A stretch of 64,000 nt of DNA, taken from assembly GCA_900323505.1 (NCBI GenBank), contig OOIN01000015.1, positions 682,001-746,000 of the forward strand. Direction: 5' to 3'. The notes beneath the pieces are model-generated. The model did not search any database, was not told the DNA's origin, and was given only the letters and a program-made list of their open reading frames with translations. The DNA is from Ustilago trichophora (taxonomy: Eukaryota; Basidiomycota; Ustilaginomycetes; Ustilaginales; Ustilaginaceae). Positions 1 through 9,720 of the stretch are shown here, piece by piece. Within the stretch, counting starts at the first letter, position 1. Each line of letters begins with the position of its first letter. The translations under genes were made by a program, and so were the position numbers.

Positions 1-475
1 GCTGATCGAGCTTAGAGGGTGGAGCAAGATCGACGGACGGAGATGGCTGTTGGAGATCAAAAGCAGCCAAAGAGGAAAGAGAAGAGTTGACGCCAGCTGC
101 GTCTACTCTTTCTCGAGGTCAATGTCGTTTGATGGTAGTGGTCAGTGGAGGAAAAGGAGGAGGATAGAAAAGCAGAGAGAGTGATGACAGGCAAAAAGGG
201 CTGGTCGGCCCACAAAGCGGCTCTGAGATGTGCAGTGCAAGTTTGGTGTGCAGTTTTTGAGTTGCCGTGCTGTGCAGTGGTGTGCGGGAAAGTGCGTGTC
301 CTCTCTCGACAGGCACGCAGAGGCAGGCACGCTGAGTGGGGTAAATCAGCTCTCAGCTCTCAGCTCTGAGCTCCAGGGCAAAGCGCCAAAGCAAGGAGAG
401 CCAAATAGCTCAGCCTCTCTGTTTCAGGGCAGCTGGCGAGCGTCGGTTGACAGATCCGAATTTGGTTCAAAAATC

Positions 476-476
<1 letters not shown>

Positions 477-511
<35 letters not shown>
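477..511. repeat. (AG)n microsatellite
   Basis: Uninterrupted AG dinucleotide run of about 35 bp in intergenic DNA. Confidence 0.95.
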
Positions 512-512
<1 letters not shown>

Positions 513-579
513 GAGTGATGACGAGCCTCGACCAACACGCACCTCTTCAGCCAACCAGCCAACCAACCAGCCAGCCAGC

Positions 580-601
580 CACACACACACACACACACAC
601 A
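580..601. repeat. (CA)n microsatellite
   Basis: Uninterrupted CA dinucleotide run preceded by an irregular CCAACCAG/CCAG repeat (551-579). Confidence 0.95.
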
Positions 602-1022
602 GCTTCTTAGCCTCCGTCTAGAAGCGGATCGCAGAACGAGCCAAATCACGCCAAACCCCGACACCACAACTCAAAGCCAACAAGCATCTTGTTCTTGTTC
701 TTGTTCTTCCTCCTCTTTTACCGGCGGGAATCTAGCTTGGAGCTTCCAAAGACAAATTCAAAGCATGCTATACAGAGACAAGCAGACGCTTCGGATGTTC
801 CGCTTCACAAAATCCATCTTTTCCCACGATCTTATCGTTATTGAACCGCCCACCTCTGTTGCAATACAAGGCGAGGAAATGTCGGCTTATCCCCGAGATG
901 CTGTCGGCTCTTCCCACGCCATCCAACTTTTTGCAAAGATCAAGACTTGACTGCTTGGGCTCAGGCGGTACAAACAAAGCGCTTTCTGGCCAAGGGCTTG
1001 GCAAGTCGGCCACCAACTCGAT

Positions 1023-1046
1023 TGTACAGTACTGTACAGTACTGTA
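1023..1046. promoter_or_regulatory. Concatemer of the CTGTACAG palindrome
   Basis: Two overlapping copies of the palindrome GTACTGTACAGTAC family lie about 236 bp upstream of the start codon at 1282. The same motif recurs at 13595, 14914, 30165, 42856 and 46016. Function is unknown. Its palindromic form and intergenic placement suggest a site for a dimeric DNA-binding protein, but it could be a simple-sequence element. Confidence 0.4.
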
Positions 1047-1281
1047 AGCTGATCAGCGTGCCACATGGCTCTTGAGCAGCGTCATATCGAAATTCCCTAA
1101 ACCTCTGCACCAACCATATCGGGCCGATGTCGTTTTGTCTGGCCCGAGTTCCGAGAGCTGTCCAACAAATTTCGCCTTTTGATTCTCCACACTTTTTACG
1201 TTCTTCTGCCTCCCCTTTTGCCCCAACCCCATTCCATTGCTCTCTCTCTCTCTCTCTCTCACCAACTCAATCGTCTACAAT

Positions 1282-1710
1282 ATGGCAGTGACAGCACCAA
1301 AGAAACCAGCCTCAGCTCCAGGTCCAGGCAAGCAAAAGAAGAAATTCGCCGAAGATTCGGGTATCGCCCATCTTCTCTCTCTCTCGCAATCCATCACCGA
1401 TGCCAAATCCGAACTCGACAACAAGCGCATCGAAGATAAAAAAGTCAAAGTTCAAGCGCATCAGCTCAAAAAACAGCAAAGTGCAGAGAGGAAGAAGGAA
1501 AAAAGTACCGCAACCGTCAGACCCGAAGCTAGGGCAAAGAGTAAGGCCGAAATCAAGGCCCAACTCAAGGCTCAAAAAAGGGACAAGGCAAAGTTGAGAA
1601 AGGAGAAGAGGAAGGAGAGAGCTCAACTTGATGGAGACCAGAACAAAACAGAGGTCAAGGCGAAGACGGAAAAGAAGCAGAGAAAGAGCGTTTCTTTCGC
1701 TCTGGCATAA
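1282..1710 (+). CDS. Small Lys-rich protein with PP1-docking-like motif
   Basis: Predicted protein of 142 residues whose family I do not recognise. The ATG at 1282 is the first in frame, directly follows a (CT)n 5' leader, and gives an N-terminus MAVTAPKK. About 30% of residues are Lys or Arg. A short region at residues 22-45 (AEDSGIAHLLSLSQSITDAK) may form a helix, and the rest looks like a charged helical or disordered Lys/Ala/Glu stretch. The C-terminus carries RKSVSFA (residues 134-140), which fits the RVxF consensus for binding protein phosphatase 1. That suggests a nuclear or nucleolar PP1 partner, but this is inference from one short motif. The 3' end faces TUL1 306 bp away. I am confident that it is coding from the sustained single-frame composition, but not of its function. 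Confidence 0.65.
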   Translation: MAVTAPKKPASAPGPGKQKKKFAEDSGIAHLLSLSQSITDAKSELDNKRIEDKKVKVQAHQLKKQQSAERKKEKSTATVRPEARAKSKAEIKAQLKAQKRDKAKLRKEKRKERAQLDGDQNKTEVKAKTEKKQRKSVSFALA

Positions 1711-2016
1711 TCGACCCCAGCCTCGAATACTGCACGCACCACCGTGCATGCTCCTCAAACATGCTCCATTAAAACACTTTTTCCCGACCCAACACTCATA
1801 CACACAAGCATACGCACTAGCTCAGACAAACATCATATACCCTCCTTCATGGAAACATTGTATCAAGACACTGTGCACACCATACACACACAAATCTACG
1901 CATCTTCAGGTCATAATCCTCACCCACAAACAGGCAATCTCACCGTCCTGCGAGACTCGGAGCACAAATCGAGATTGCTTCCCATCGCATGAGAACCCGA
2001 TGCAAATTTTGAATTG
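1711..2016. other. Convergent intergenic spacer
   Basis: Spacer of 306 bp between two convergent 3' ends. It is CA-rich (CATACACACAC-like) and is probably made of the two 3' UTRs. No gene is seen. Confidence 0.6.
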
Positions 2017-4602
2017 CTATATAGGAGGCAAGACACTGCGACAGCTCGGACACTCGTTTTTAATCTCTAGCCATCTTTCCAAGCATTCCGTATGGAAAGC
2101 ATGCTGACAAGGAGCTTGCATGACGTCCATCCTCCTCCTCGTACCACCTCCTGCCACAATGCTGGAAGCTGTACCTAGGTCATGTTTCCAGCGTAAGGTG
2201 GTGCGGATGAGTTTGGCCAGATTGGAGCGCAACTTTCGCGCTAGACTGCTGCTGATTCTGGTACTGTCCATTTTGGTGTGCCTGTGCGGGTGGGAGTGGG
2301 AAAGGTTTGTGCCGCTAGCAACTTTCTCTGGCGGATAGGCTTGATGCATGGTCTCATCTTCCAGTTCAAAGTCCTCTGCGTGTGGATTTTCGTCGGCGAT
2401 GCGGCTGTAGTGGTGGGAGGAGGAAATGGAACCGAGGTTGGAGAACCATCCTTGACCGCTTGAGCGCTTCGATGGGGTTTTGGCGATTCTTCTCCTTGCT
2501 TTTAATTTGTTTTCGATGGCGGTGAGGCAAATTGCGCAGTCCCCGTATTCTCTTTCTCCTCCTTCTTCTTCATCCACATTACCGCTCTCTAGGGGAGGAT
2601 GATAATCCCATCCCTTCACTGCACCTTCTGGCACCCATTTCTTGGGCAAGAACCAGTGCGGCCCCATCAAATCCTGCCCAACCAACACCACCGCCTGCAC
2701 CACCAAATACCCCGCCAGCACCCAACCCCAAACGCTTGGTTCGCTAAACAAAACATTCGCAGGGCACACCAGCAGATAAAGCGGGATGTACAACCTCGTC
2801 GCAGTGGTGCCGATGACAACGCGCTTGAGGATCGCTTTCCGTGTCCCCCGGGTGACGTTGCGATAAATCTGAGGAATCCAGAACGAGTACAGGAAGGGCA
2901 GCATCAGGGTCACTGTGAATATGGGGAAGAATCCCACCATGAGAAGGAATACGCCGACAAAAAGGATTGTTGCCCCACGACGGCGAGCGGCCATTTCTTC
3001 GGGGGTTGCGGAAGCTGCATCGGCGTTCATGACGGCCGTGATTGCGGATATAATTGGGTTGGCGGATGGGGCTTGGGATTCTGTAGTGTTTGGTGCAGGT
3101 GCTTGCTGGGGCTGGTCGCCGGATAGGCCTGTCGCGGCCTGCTGCGTGGATGCAGGCGCAGGAGCAGGCGTCGGCGAGGGTGCAGCATCCATCTGACTTC
3201 TATAGATCGTAATAGTGTACCTGTAACCAAACGCCAAAAAGCATATCCCGCTCATGAACGCGCAAGCGATCAACGGTAGCGTCGTCTCGTTCTCTACCGC
3301 TACCGCTACACTGAGATGGATCAAACATCCATACGCATCCAGCACCGACTGCGCCAACCATGTCTTGTCGCTCATCTTTGCCAATCCACTTGGCGTGGTC
3401 GTCGCCTCCATCTGCTGCACCAGCAGATATGTTTGAGCGAAGAGGATGACAAAGTAGATGACAGCGTAGGTGACTGCCTTCTTCCAGAGCTTGCTCTGCA
3501 GCAGACCAGTGAGCTCATGCTCGTGCTGGGAGGTGAGGACGAGTTGGCATTCGGGCGAGTAAGCTGTTAGGGCCAGTTTCAAGGGTGGTGGTGAGATGGT
3601 AGAAATGCCGGTGGAGAGCTTGACTTCGTGTTCCAGTGCATCGATTTGCGGCTGCACCTCAGTGTACGGTCCAGCAGAGTGGAATTGGCCGTAAATGTGC
3701 AGAGAACAGTTGTGCTTCACTGCCGGAAGGCTGTCAGACCCAGAGTCACCGGCGTCGTACGATTCACTTGCGATGATACGTTGCAGCATGTCGATGCGAA
3801 GCTGAAAAGCCTTGTCGATGGCAGAGATTGTCGCATTGGTGGTGTCATTGTTGCCTTGTGGTATCAAGTCCAACGATGTTCGCACATCCGTGCCGTCGGA
3901 TGCTTCATCAGCGACGGCATGCAAAAAGATGCTACCGGTGGGGATGAAGTGCAGACCTTCGAGCGAAAAGTCGACCGAGTCTCCTGAGCTTTTTGTATCT
4001 GCAGGTGCAGCCAAGCTCATACTACCCGTGATGAGAGAGACGTTGCCGGGCAAGAGATGCTCTTCTCGCAAGTGTACGTCAACATGGCCCAGCTTGGTGG
4101 TCAGCCAGTCGAATGCACCGCGGTCCAGTACGAGCTCGTCTTGCTTCACACCTTCCACATAGTCCGGACTCTGATTCAGCCACCCAGCTGAAAGCTTCTT
4201 CGCGGCGGTATGGTTGAGTCGAGAGTCGATGGCAAGGGATCTGTTGGCTTTTGTGCTGAAATCCCATCCTGACCATTCGCCCTTGTAGTAGCCCTCGACG
4301 TCCGAATAGTACGACCCGTCAGGGTCAATCAGGCTCCGACCCGAATATGTGGCCGGTAGAAGCGTATACAGATCCGCAGGATCTGGAGTGACGGTGAAGT
4401 TGGCTTGTTGCGTCGCATTGTGCTTGTACCAGCCGTACACTTCGTCCCGGAGCTGCTCGGTTTGCTTGATCGCTGCACGGACAGGTTCGAGTGTGTCTTT
4501 GCCAAATAGGAGGGTGCCAAGAAACGATGCATGGATGCTGGCTGGAAGCAGCAGTAGCAGCAGTGTGGCTACGCAGAACGTTGTGGAGCGGCGGCCGTGC
4601 AT
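2017..4602 (-). CDS. TUL1: Tul1/Dsc1-type transmembrane RING E3 ubiquitin ligase
   Basis: Protein of 861 residues, the catalytic subunit of the Golgi/endosomal Dsc (Tul1) ubiquitin-ligase complex, which ubiquitinates membrane proteins and in fission yeast activates SREBP. The ATG at 4602 was chosen because it begins a signal peptide (MHGRRSTTFCVATLLLLLLP); the frame continues 108 codons upstream but that part looks non-coding. A large luminal domain with N-glycosylation sites spans about residues 25-390. Several membrane segments follow (about residues 390-660, first one AVTYAVIYFVILFAQTYLLV). A RING-H2 ends the protein with CPSCRSVLPPI, like yeast Tul1 (LPPL end). The RING is unusual: 139 residues separate the first Cys pair (C689, C692) from the next ligand (C832), with H834 and H837 after. 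It is divergent from the TFIP11-like gene over 448 bp. No intron is evident. Confidence 0.9.
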   Translation of the reverse strand: MHGRRSTTFCVATLLLLLLPASIHASFLGTLLFGKDTLEPVRAAIKQTEQLRDEVYGWYKHNATQQANFTVTPDPADLYTLLPATYSGRSLIDPDGSYYSDVEGYYKGEWSGWDFSTKANRSLAIDSRLNHTAAKKLSAGWLNQSPDYVEGVKQDELVLDRGAFDWLTTKLGHVDVHLREEHLLPGNVSLITGSMSLAAPADTKSSGDSVDFSLEGLHFIPTGSIFLHAVADEASDGTDVRTSLDLIPQGNNDTTNATISAIDKAFQLRIDMLQRIIASESYDAGDSGSDSLPAVKHNCSLHIYGQFHSAGPYTEVQPQIDALEHEVKLSTGISTISPPPLKLALTAYSPECQLVLTSQHEHELTGLLQSKLWKKAVTYAVIYFVILFAQTYLLVQQMEATTTPSGLAKMSDKTWLAQSVLDAYGCLIHLSVAVAVENETTLPLIACAFMSGICFLAFGYRYTITIYRSQMDAAPSPTPAPAPASTQQAATGLSGDQPQQAPAPNTTESQAPSANPIISAITAVMNADAASATPEEMAARRRGATILFVGVFLLMVGFFPIFTVTLMLPFLYSFWIPQIYRNVTRGTRKAILKRVVIGTTATRLYIPLYLLVCPANVLFSEPSVWGWVLAGYLVVQAVVLVGQDLMGPHWFLPKKWVPEGAVKGWDYHPPLESGNVDEEEGGEREYGDCAICLTAIENKLKARRRIAKTPSKRSSGQGWFSNLGSISSSHHYSRIADENPHAEDFELEDETMHQAYPPEKVASGTNLSHSHPHRHTKMDSTRISSSLARKLRSNLAKLIRTTLRWKHDLGTASSIVAGGGTRRRMDVMQAPCQHAFHTECLERWLEIKNECPSCRSVLPPI

Positions 4603-5050
4603 GGTTGCGATCCTCGACCCAGTTCTGCCGGAGTACAAGCTCGCGTCGATGCCTGCTAGGCTGTGTGTCGGGATGACATCGGTGCTGCCTGCCTCGGCCT
4701 CAAGTTGAAAGAGATCAGCTACGCCGTCCAAGAGCTGTCTCAGTACTGATGAGATGTGCGTTGGGTATGTGATGGTTGTGATCGGGAACGATGTGTGGAT
4801 GATGCTGTGCTGTGTGGAAATCTGCACGGTCAAAGCGCGGCGGGGTCCAGCCTGAGAAAGCTTCGCGGCTAAAAAAGAAAGAAAAGTGGAGCCTTCGGTG
4901 CATTTTCCGGCTGAGTTGTTCGACACTTCCTGTCTCCAAATCCCGCCCTTCCCTCTTCACTTCCTCTTGTACACACACAGTCACTGTCATTACCCTTCCC
5001 GACACAGCAACAAGCTTCTGCCTCATGCTTTCTGGTACGACCAGGTAACC
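4603..5050. promoter_or_regulatory. Divergent promoter region TUL1 / TFIP11
   Basis: This 448-bp region between two divergent start codons must hold both promoters. Open frames extend from both genes into it without convincing coding character. No TATA box or known operator is clear. Confidence 0.5.
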
Positions 5051-8000
5051 ATGGCGAGGCGGAAGAACGATCCCTTCCACGACGACGACGACAATGATAC
5101 TTCTGACGACGGCGCCGAATTTGACATTGATGCACAGGATGACGACTTGATATCTGGCTCAGGGATTGGATTTGGTGCAGGACAGCCAATGCGAAAGAGG
5201 ATGCGCAGGACAAAGGAAGATGCGATCTATGGCATCTTTGGCGACGATGATCAAGCGAATGAGCAGGAGGGTGGAGCCGGAAGGACGGTGAGGGCCCGAG
5301 ACACAAAAGGTCGAAAGATTGACTACAGAAGAGGGCAAGCGTTTGTTCCTGCTTCCAGCTCTAAAGAAGCAGTGACGCAATTGCCCAAACTAACTTCAGA
5401 TGAGGAGAAGGATGAGGATATGGAAACGCCTGCTCGTCAATCAACACAGGACGAGGACGATTTTCAACCGGCCTCGTTCTACTCCACTCGCCAAGGGCTC
5501 GGATCGAATCGACAACGAGAGCGAGAGCGAGAGCGAGAGCGAGAGCGAGAGCCACAAGAACCACCACCGGCCAAAAATCCAGGAAGAGCAGGTATTGGCG
5601 CACGAGCTGGTATCGGCACTTCATCCAGCAACAACACGGAAGCAAGTCCGTCCACCCGCAGAAGTGGCCTCACTTCCCTTTCGATGTTTGTCTCTGCCGG
5701 GGCAAGCAAGCAATCTGATACGACAGTACCGCCACATAATGTCACCGACTCGCCCTCGCAACCACCACAGTCAGAAGCGGCGCCCATTGACCAAAGCTCA
5801 AAGGAAACCAAAGAAGAAGCCATCGACGAAACACAACGACTGTCAGCAGCAGGCCTTCCCACCAGCTTCAGCACAAAACCGCCACCAGTAGTGCCTTCAT
5901 CCGCATTCCAGCGTGCTGCAAAACCCAAACCGGAATCAGCAGTGCCAAAGACCAACATCAAGTTCGGAGGCAAATTCGACCCGTCCGCGTACCTCGCATC
6001 TATGGGATGGACGGGCGGAGGACTAGGTAAAGCCGGACAAGGCATCGTCAACCCTATCGAAGTGCAACTCCGTCCCGAGCGCGCGGGTATCGCCTATGGC
6101 GGGTTGAAGGAGAAGACCAAGCAGGCAAAAGAAGAGTCCCGGAGGCGCGGGGAACCTGTTTCCAGTGATGAAGAGGAGCGTGCTCAGCGTCGGAGGCAAG
6201 ACAGATTGCGCGAGAAACAAGAGCGCAAAGCAGCAAAAGAAGCGCGTGCATGGACCAAACCACCAGCAGAGAAGAAGCCTCGCAAGCCCAAAATCGAACA
6301 CCGTACCTACGAGCAGATCATTGCCGAGATTGGTGCCTTGCCCACCACTCAGAGTACATTGGGCAAAATCTACGATGCGAGTACTGGCGAGATGCGCGAG
6401 ATTTCGGATCTGGCCACCGCACTAGGGAGGAAAGGTGTGCCAAGTGGAGGCGAAACTCAGCTACCGGAGCTGCAGCATAACTTGAAGCTGATCTGCGAGG
6501 AGACTGCCCAGACGCTGACGGCGTTGGCGAGGGAAGGGAACCAGATTCAGGACCGCAGGCGGTGGTTGATGCGCGAATCTGAGCTGGCAAAGAGGAAGCG
6601 AGAGGTGGAGCTGCAGAAGATCAAGAGAATCAGGGGAGCGTTGGAACTGGTCAAGCAGCTGGAGTCGTTATCAGCGCTAGCGGTGGATCTCATGCAAGAG
6701 AAGAGCGATGCAGTCTTGGAAGATCTCACGCCAGTGATCCAGCAACTTTGCCGCGAGTACGACGACGAGATCGCCGAGCTCTCCCTCGACGAAGCAGTCG
6801 TCGGAGCAATTGCACCCATCCTCGTCGGCCTCTGGGCAGATTGGACCCCACTCAAGCAACCCACATTCACCCTTTCGCACTTGAAAGCATGGAAACCGAT
6901 CCTTCGAACTCAGTCGGACCTCTCTTCCAACCTTTCCAAATCTTCGTCAGCCATGACGGCCTACGAAACGCTCCTCTGGACACACTGGATGCCCGTGATT
7001 CGGCGCACACTGAACGAGTGGAAACCACACCATCCCACATCCGCCGTTTCATTGCTCGAATCCTGGGCTCCCGCATTGCCCCGATTTATTTGGGATAACC
7101 TAATTGACCAAATTCTGAAGCCAAAACTGCATTCGGGGATCGCAGCATGGGATGCAAGAGCGTCCAAGTGGGGCTTAGACCACGTCCTATTCCCCTGGCT
7201 GCCACTGATCGGCGTCGACCGGCTGGAAGACGTCATTGCGGAAGCCAAACGAAAGCTCCGTTCCGGACTCAAGATGTGCGACCTCGCCAAGGGCCCTACA
7301 CCCAACTTGTCGCAATGGAAAACTCTCTTCCCCTCCGCTTCCGACTCTGCTGCCGCCCATGAATGGGACACGATGCTACTATCCACCGTCGTACCTCGAC
7401 TCAGCACGTATCTGAAAACACAGCTCGTCATTGATCCTACATCACAGTCTCTCGAAGCGTTGGACTTGGTGATGCGGTGGAAGGGTGTTCTTCGATGGAG
7501 TGTTTTGGTTAGGGTGGTGGCGGTGGATTTCTTTCCGAAATGGTTGGAGGTGATGTGGAACTGGATGAGACAGCAAGAGGCTGATCTGGGGGAGGTTGCG
7601 GGGTGGTATGAATTTTGGAGAAGCTGGTGGGAAGGTAGGAGGTTGGTTGATGAGGAGGATGCGAGTAGTGCTGGTAATGTTGGGTTTGGATTGGGGTTGA
7701 ATTTGATCAATTCCGCTTTGGATTTGAGTCCACAACAACGAGCACAGACCCTCAAGAAGCCCATATACGCTCTCGCCTCCAACCACACCGCCACATCATC
7801 ATCCTCGAGCAACATAACCATCAACGATCCAGAGACACCTGCCGAACCTTTATCATTCAAACAAATCCTCTCGGACCAACTAACCCATCACGATCTATTC
7901 CTCTCTAAAACATCCCAAGTCTACCCGATCACTCCGACATCAACAACGACCATCTGGCGCGTTTCCCCCAGCGTCGATGGCAAATCTTTGGGCAAAGGTA

Positions 8001-8107
8001 AATCTAAAGGCGTGCTGGTGTATATCGATGACGAGGTGGTATTCAAGGAGAAGGAAGGGTCATGGGAACCTGTTTCGATTGGAGATTTGATAAAAGCTGT
8101 CCTTTGA
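5051..8107 (+). CDS. TFIP11: TFIP11/Ntr1-like G-patch splicing factor
   Basis: Protein of 1018 residues, homologous to human TFIP11 and yeast Ntr1/Spp382, the G-patch cofactor that activates the DEAH helicase Prp43/DHX15 to take apart the intron-lariat spliceosome in the nucleus. The N-terminus is acidic (FHDDDDNDTSDDGAEFDIDA), as in the TIP N-terminal domain. An Arg-Glu dipeptide run lies near residues 156-167. The G-patch is at about 302-350, with the key glycines in MGWTGGGLGKAGQGI. A basic coiled region (about 355-425) precedes the GCFC/TFIP11 C-terminal domain at about 540-850. The ATG at 5051 begins MARRKNDPF and sits in a good context (AACCATGG). An in-frame upstream extension to 4886 reads as 5' UTR. 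It is convergent with SKN7. Confidence 0.9.
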   Translation: MARRKNDPFHDDDDNDTSDDGAEFDIDAQDDDLISGSGIGFGAGQPMRKRMRRTKEDAIYGIFGDDDQANEQEGGAGRTVRARDTKGRKIDYRRGQAFVPASSSKEAVTQLPKLTSDEEKDEDMETPARQSTQDEDDFQPASFYSTRQGLGSNRQREREREREREREPQEPPPAKNPGRAGIGARAGIGTSSSNNTEASPSTRRSGLTSLSMFVSAGASKQSDTTVPPHNVTDSPSQPPQSEAAPIDQSSKETKEEAIDETQRLSAAGLPTSFSTKPPPVVPSSAFQRAAKPKPESAVPKTNIKFGGKFDPSAYLASMGWTGGGLGKAGQGIVNPIEVQLRPERAGIAYGGLKEKTKQAKEESRRRGEPVSSDEEERAQRRRQDRLREKQERKAAKEARAWTKPPAEKKPRKPKIEHRTYEQIIAEIGALPTTQSTLGKIYDASTGEMREISDLATALGRKGVPSGGETQLPELQHNLKLICEETAQTLTALAREGNQIQDRRRWLMRESELAKRKREVELQKIKRIRGALELVKQLESLSALAVDLMQEKSDAVLEDLTPVIQQLCREYDDEIAELSLDEAVVGAIAPILVGLWADWTPLKQPTFTLSHLKAWKPILRTQSDLSSNLSKSSSAMTAYETLLWTHWMPVIRRTLNEWKPHHPTSAVSLLESWAPALPRFIWDNLIDQILKPKLHSGIAAWDARASKWGLDHVLFPWLPLIGVDRLEDVIAEAKRKLRSGLKMCDLAKGPTPNLSQWKTLFPSASDSAAAHEWDTMLLSTVVPRLSTYLKTQLVIDPTSQSLEALDLVMRWKGVLRWSVLVRVVAVDFFPKWLEVMWNWMRQQEADLGEVAGWYEFWRSWWEGRRLVDEEDASSAGNVGFGLGLNLINSALDLSPQQRAQTLKKPIYALASNHTATSSSSSNITINDPETPAEPLSFKQILSDQLTHHDLFLSKTSQVYPITPTSTTTIWRVSPSVDGKSLGKGKSKGVLVYIDDEVVFKEKEGSWEPVSIGDLIKAVL
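5512..5552. repeat. GAGCGA hexamer repeat within TFIP11-like gene
   Basis: Tandem CGAGAG/GAGCGA units encode alternating Arg and Glu (about 12 residues, ending REPQEP). The tract is in frame and probably variable in length between strains. Confidence 0.85.
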
Positions 8108-8490
8108 GGAAGAAAGGGTGGACGAAATTTGACTACTTGACTCGTACCAGGCGTGGATTGATTCTCGTTCTGTTGGGATGAGATTTCACAAATCCAAAAA
8201 GCCGATCTGGCGAATCACCTCTGTTTGGAAGACTGCTGAAACATGACACAGTGTCAATCAAGAGATACACGGTATCTCAACAACCTTTTTCGAAGCACCC
8301 ACCACTGGTAACTCTAGATGATATACCGTAAATATTCCATTTACCAAGAACCAAGAAAAAATAAAACCTCCCCCAATAACGAAAAAAAATAAAAAAAAGG
8401 AAAAATACCCAAAACAAATACAGTACAATTGCTAACCACCATCTCAACCACGTATGTGAGAAAGAGAAAAAGAGTTGTGACGGCGGGGGG
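8108..8490. other. Convergent intergenic spacer with A/T-rich tract
   Basis: This 383-bp spacer lies between two convergent genes. It has A-rich stretches at 8348-8415, probably the 3' UTRs and poly(A) signals of TFIP11-like (+) and SKN7 (-). No gene is seen. Confidence 0.6.
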
Positions 8491-9689
8491 TTAAGAGATC
8501 TCGCCAAACCGGCTTCGTTTGTTAGATTCGACGTTTCGAAGACCCATTGCTTGAGGGTGGAAGTCTTCGTTGGCGGATCTTTTGTAGGTGGAGGTGGTGG
8601 AGAAGGTTCTCGGATCTCTTCCGGGAGCAGAATCTTTGGTGGTAGAAGAAGATAGGGTGTCCAACATTCCGCCTAGTTCGTCGTCTGTTCCTGCCGAGAT
8701 GAGATTCTGAAGCATGGCTACGTATTCTTCATCGGTGAATCCCATTCCTGCCAAAGGGTTTAGACTGGCTTCTTCGGAATTGGTGTTGTTGTTGGTGGTA
8801 CTGTTGGAAACGGCGTTGCTGGGTGTATGACCTGCTGACCCAGCACCAGCAGAGGTACCACCACCAACAACAGCGCTGGTGGGATTCGACTGGACAGAAG
8901 CACCACTTGCAGACGAAGCACCAGGCGTAATGCTCTTGATCACATTCTGCACCTGTCCCATATCTCCACTCTGTCGATGCTCCCTCTGCACCGCCTTGAG
9001 ATGCAACAGATGCTTTTCGAGCATGTTCAACAGTCCTTCCTTGGTAAAAGGCTTCGGCAAAATATCCGTCATCCCCGAAGACATGTAGTTGATCAACTCG
9101 CTAGGACCCGAATTGCTCGTCATACTGATGATCGGCGTCTTGGGATCAAATTGTCGAATCAGCGATGTAGCAGAAATACCGTCCAAATTGGGCATGACGA
9201 TATCCATCAATACCAAGTCGTACTTTTCCAAATTCATCTTGTTGACCGCAGACATTCCATCCACCGCATAGTCGATACTGCATCCAAACACCTGCAGGAA
9301 CTTTGACGAAAGTCGTCGGCACACTTCGTCATCGTCTACAAGCAGCACGCGAGGCGGCACCGACCATCCTGGTACCAGCGTAGATCGACGGACGCGCAGG
9401 TAGTTGCCGGCTTCGCCGGTCGGAGTGAGCGATTTCTTGCTGTTCGACGTAGTAGCGTCTTTGAGGTTGGACTTGGAACTGTCAAAAGAGGTAGTGCGGT
9501 CGAGCTTGGATGGAGGTTGGTCGGCGGCGGCGGCGGCGGAGGAGGAGGAGGAGGAAGAGGTGTTGTTTTCGCCAGTGCGGGATTGCATGAATGCTCGCAA
9601 GCCGGTCGAGAGGCTAGGGTTGCGGCCAGTGGTGTCGGCGTCATCGGCGACGTGTGGAGGATGAAGGATCATGGGTGCAAGTGCCGGGT

Positions 9690-9720
<31 letters not shown>

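Larger units (their letters stand above)
1..1281. other. Intergenic region with microsatellites
   Basis: No gene is supported here: the open frames are short, overlap on both strands and are made of simple repeats. The stretch holds an (AG)n run, a CCAACCAG-type repeat leading into a (CA)n run, a TTGTTC-like repeat near 688-708, a concatemer of the CTGTACAG palindrome at 1023-1046, and a (CT)n tract at 1239-1260 just before the next start codon. The last part is presumably promoter and 5' UTR of the gene starting at 1282. Confidence 0.6.
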
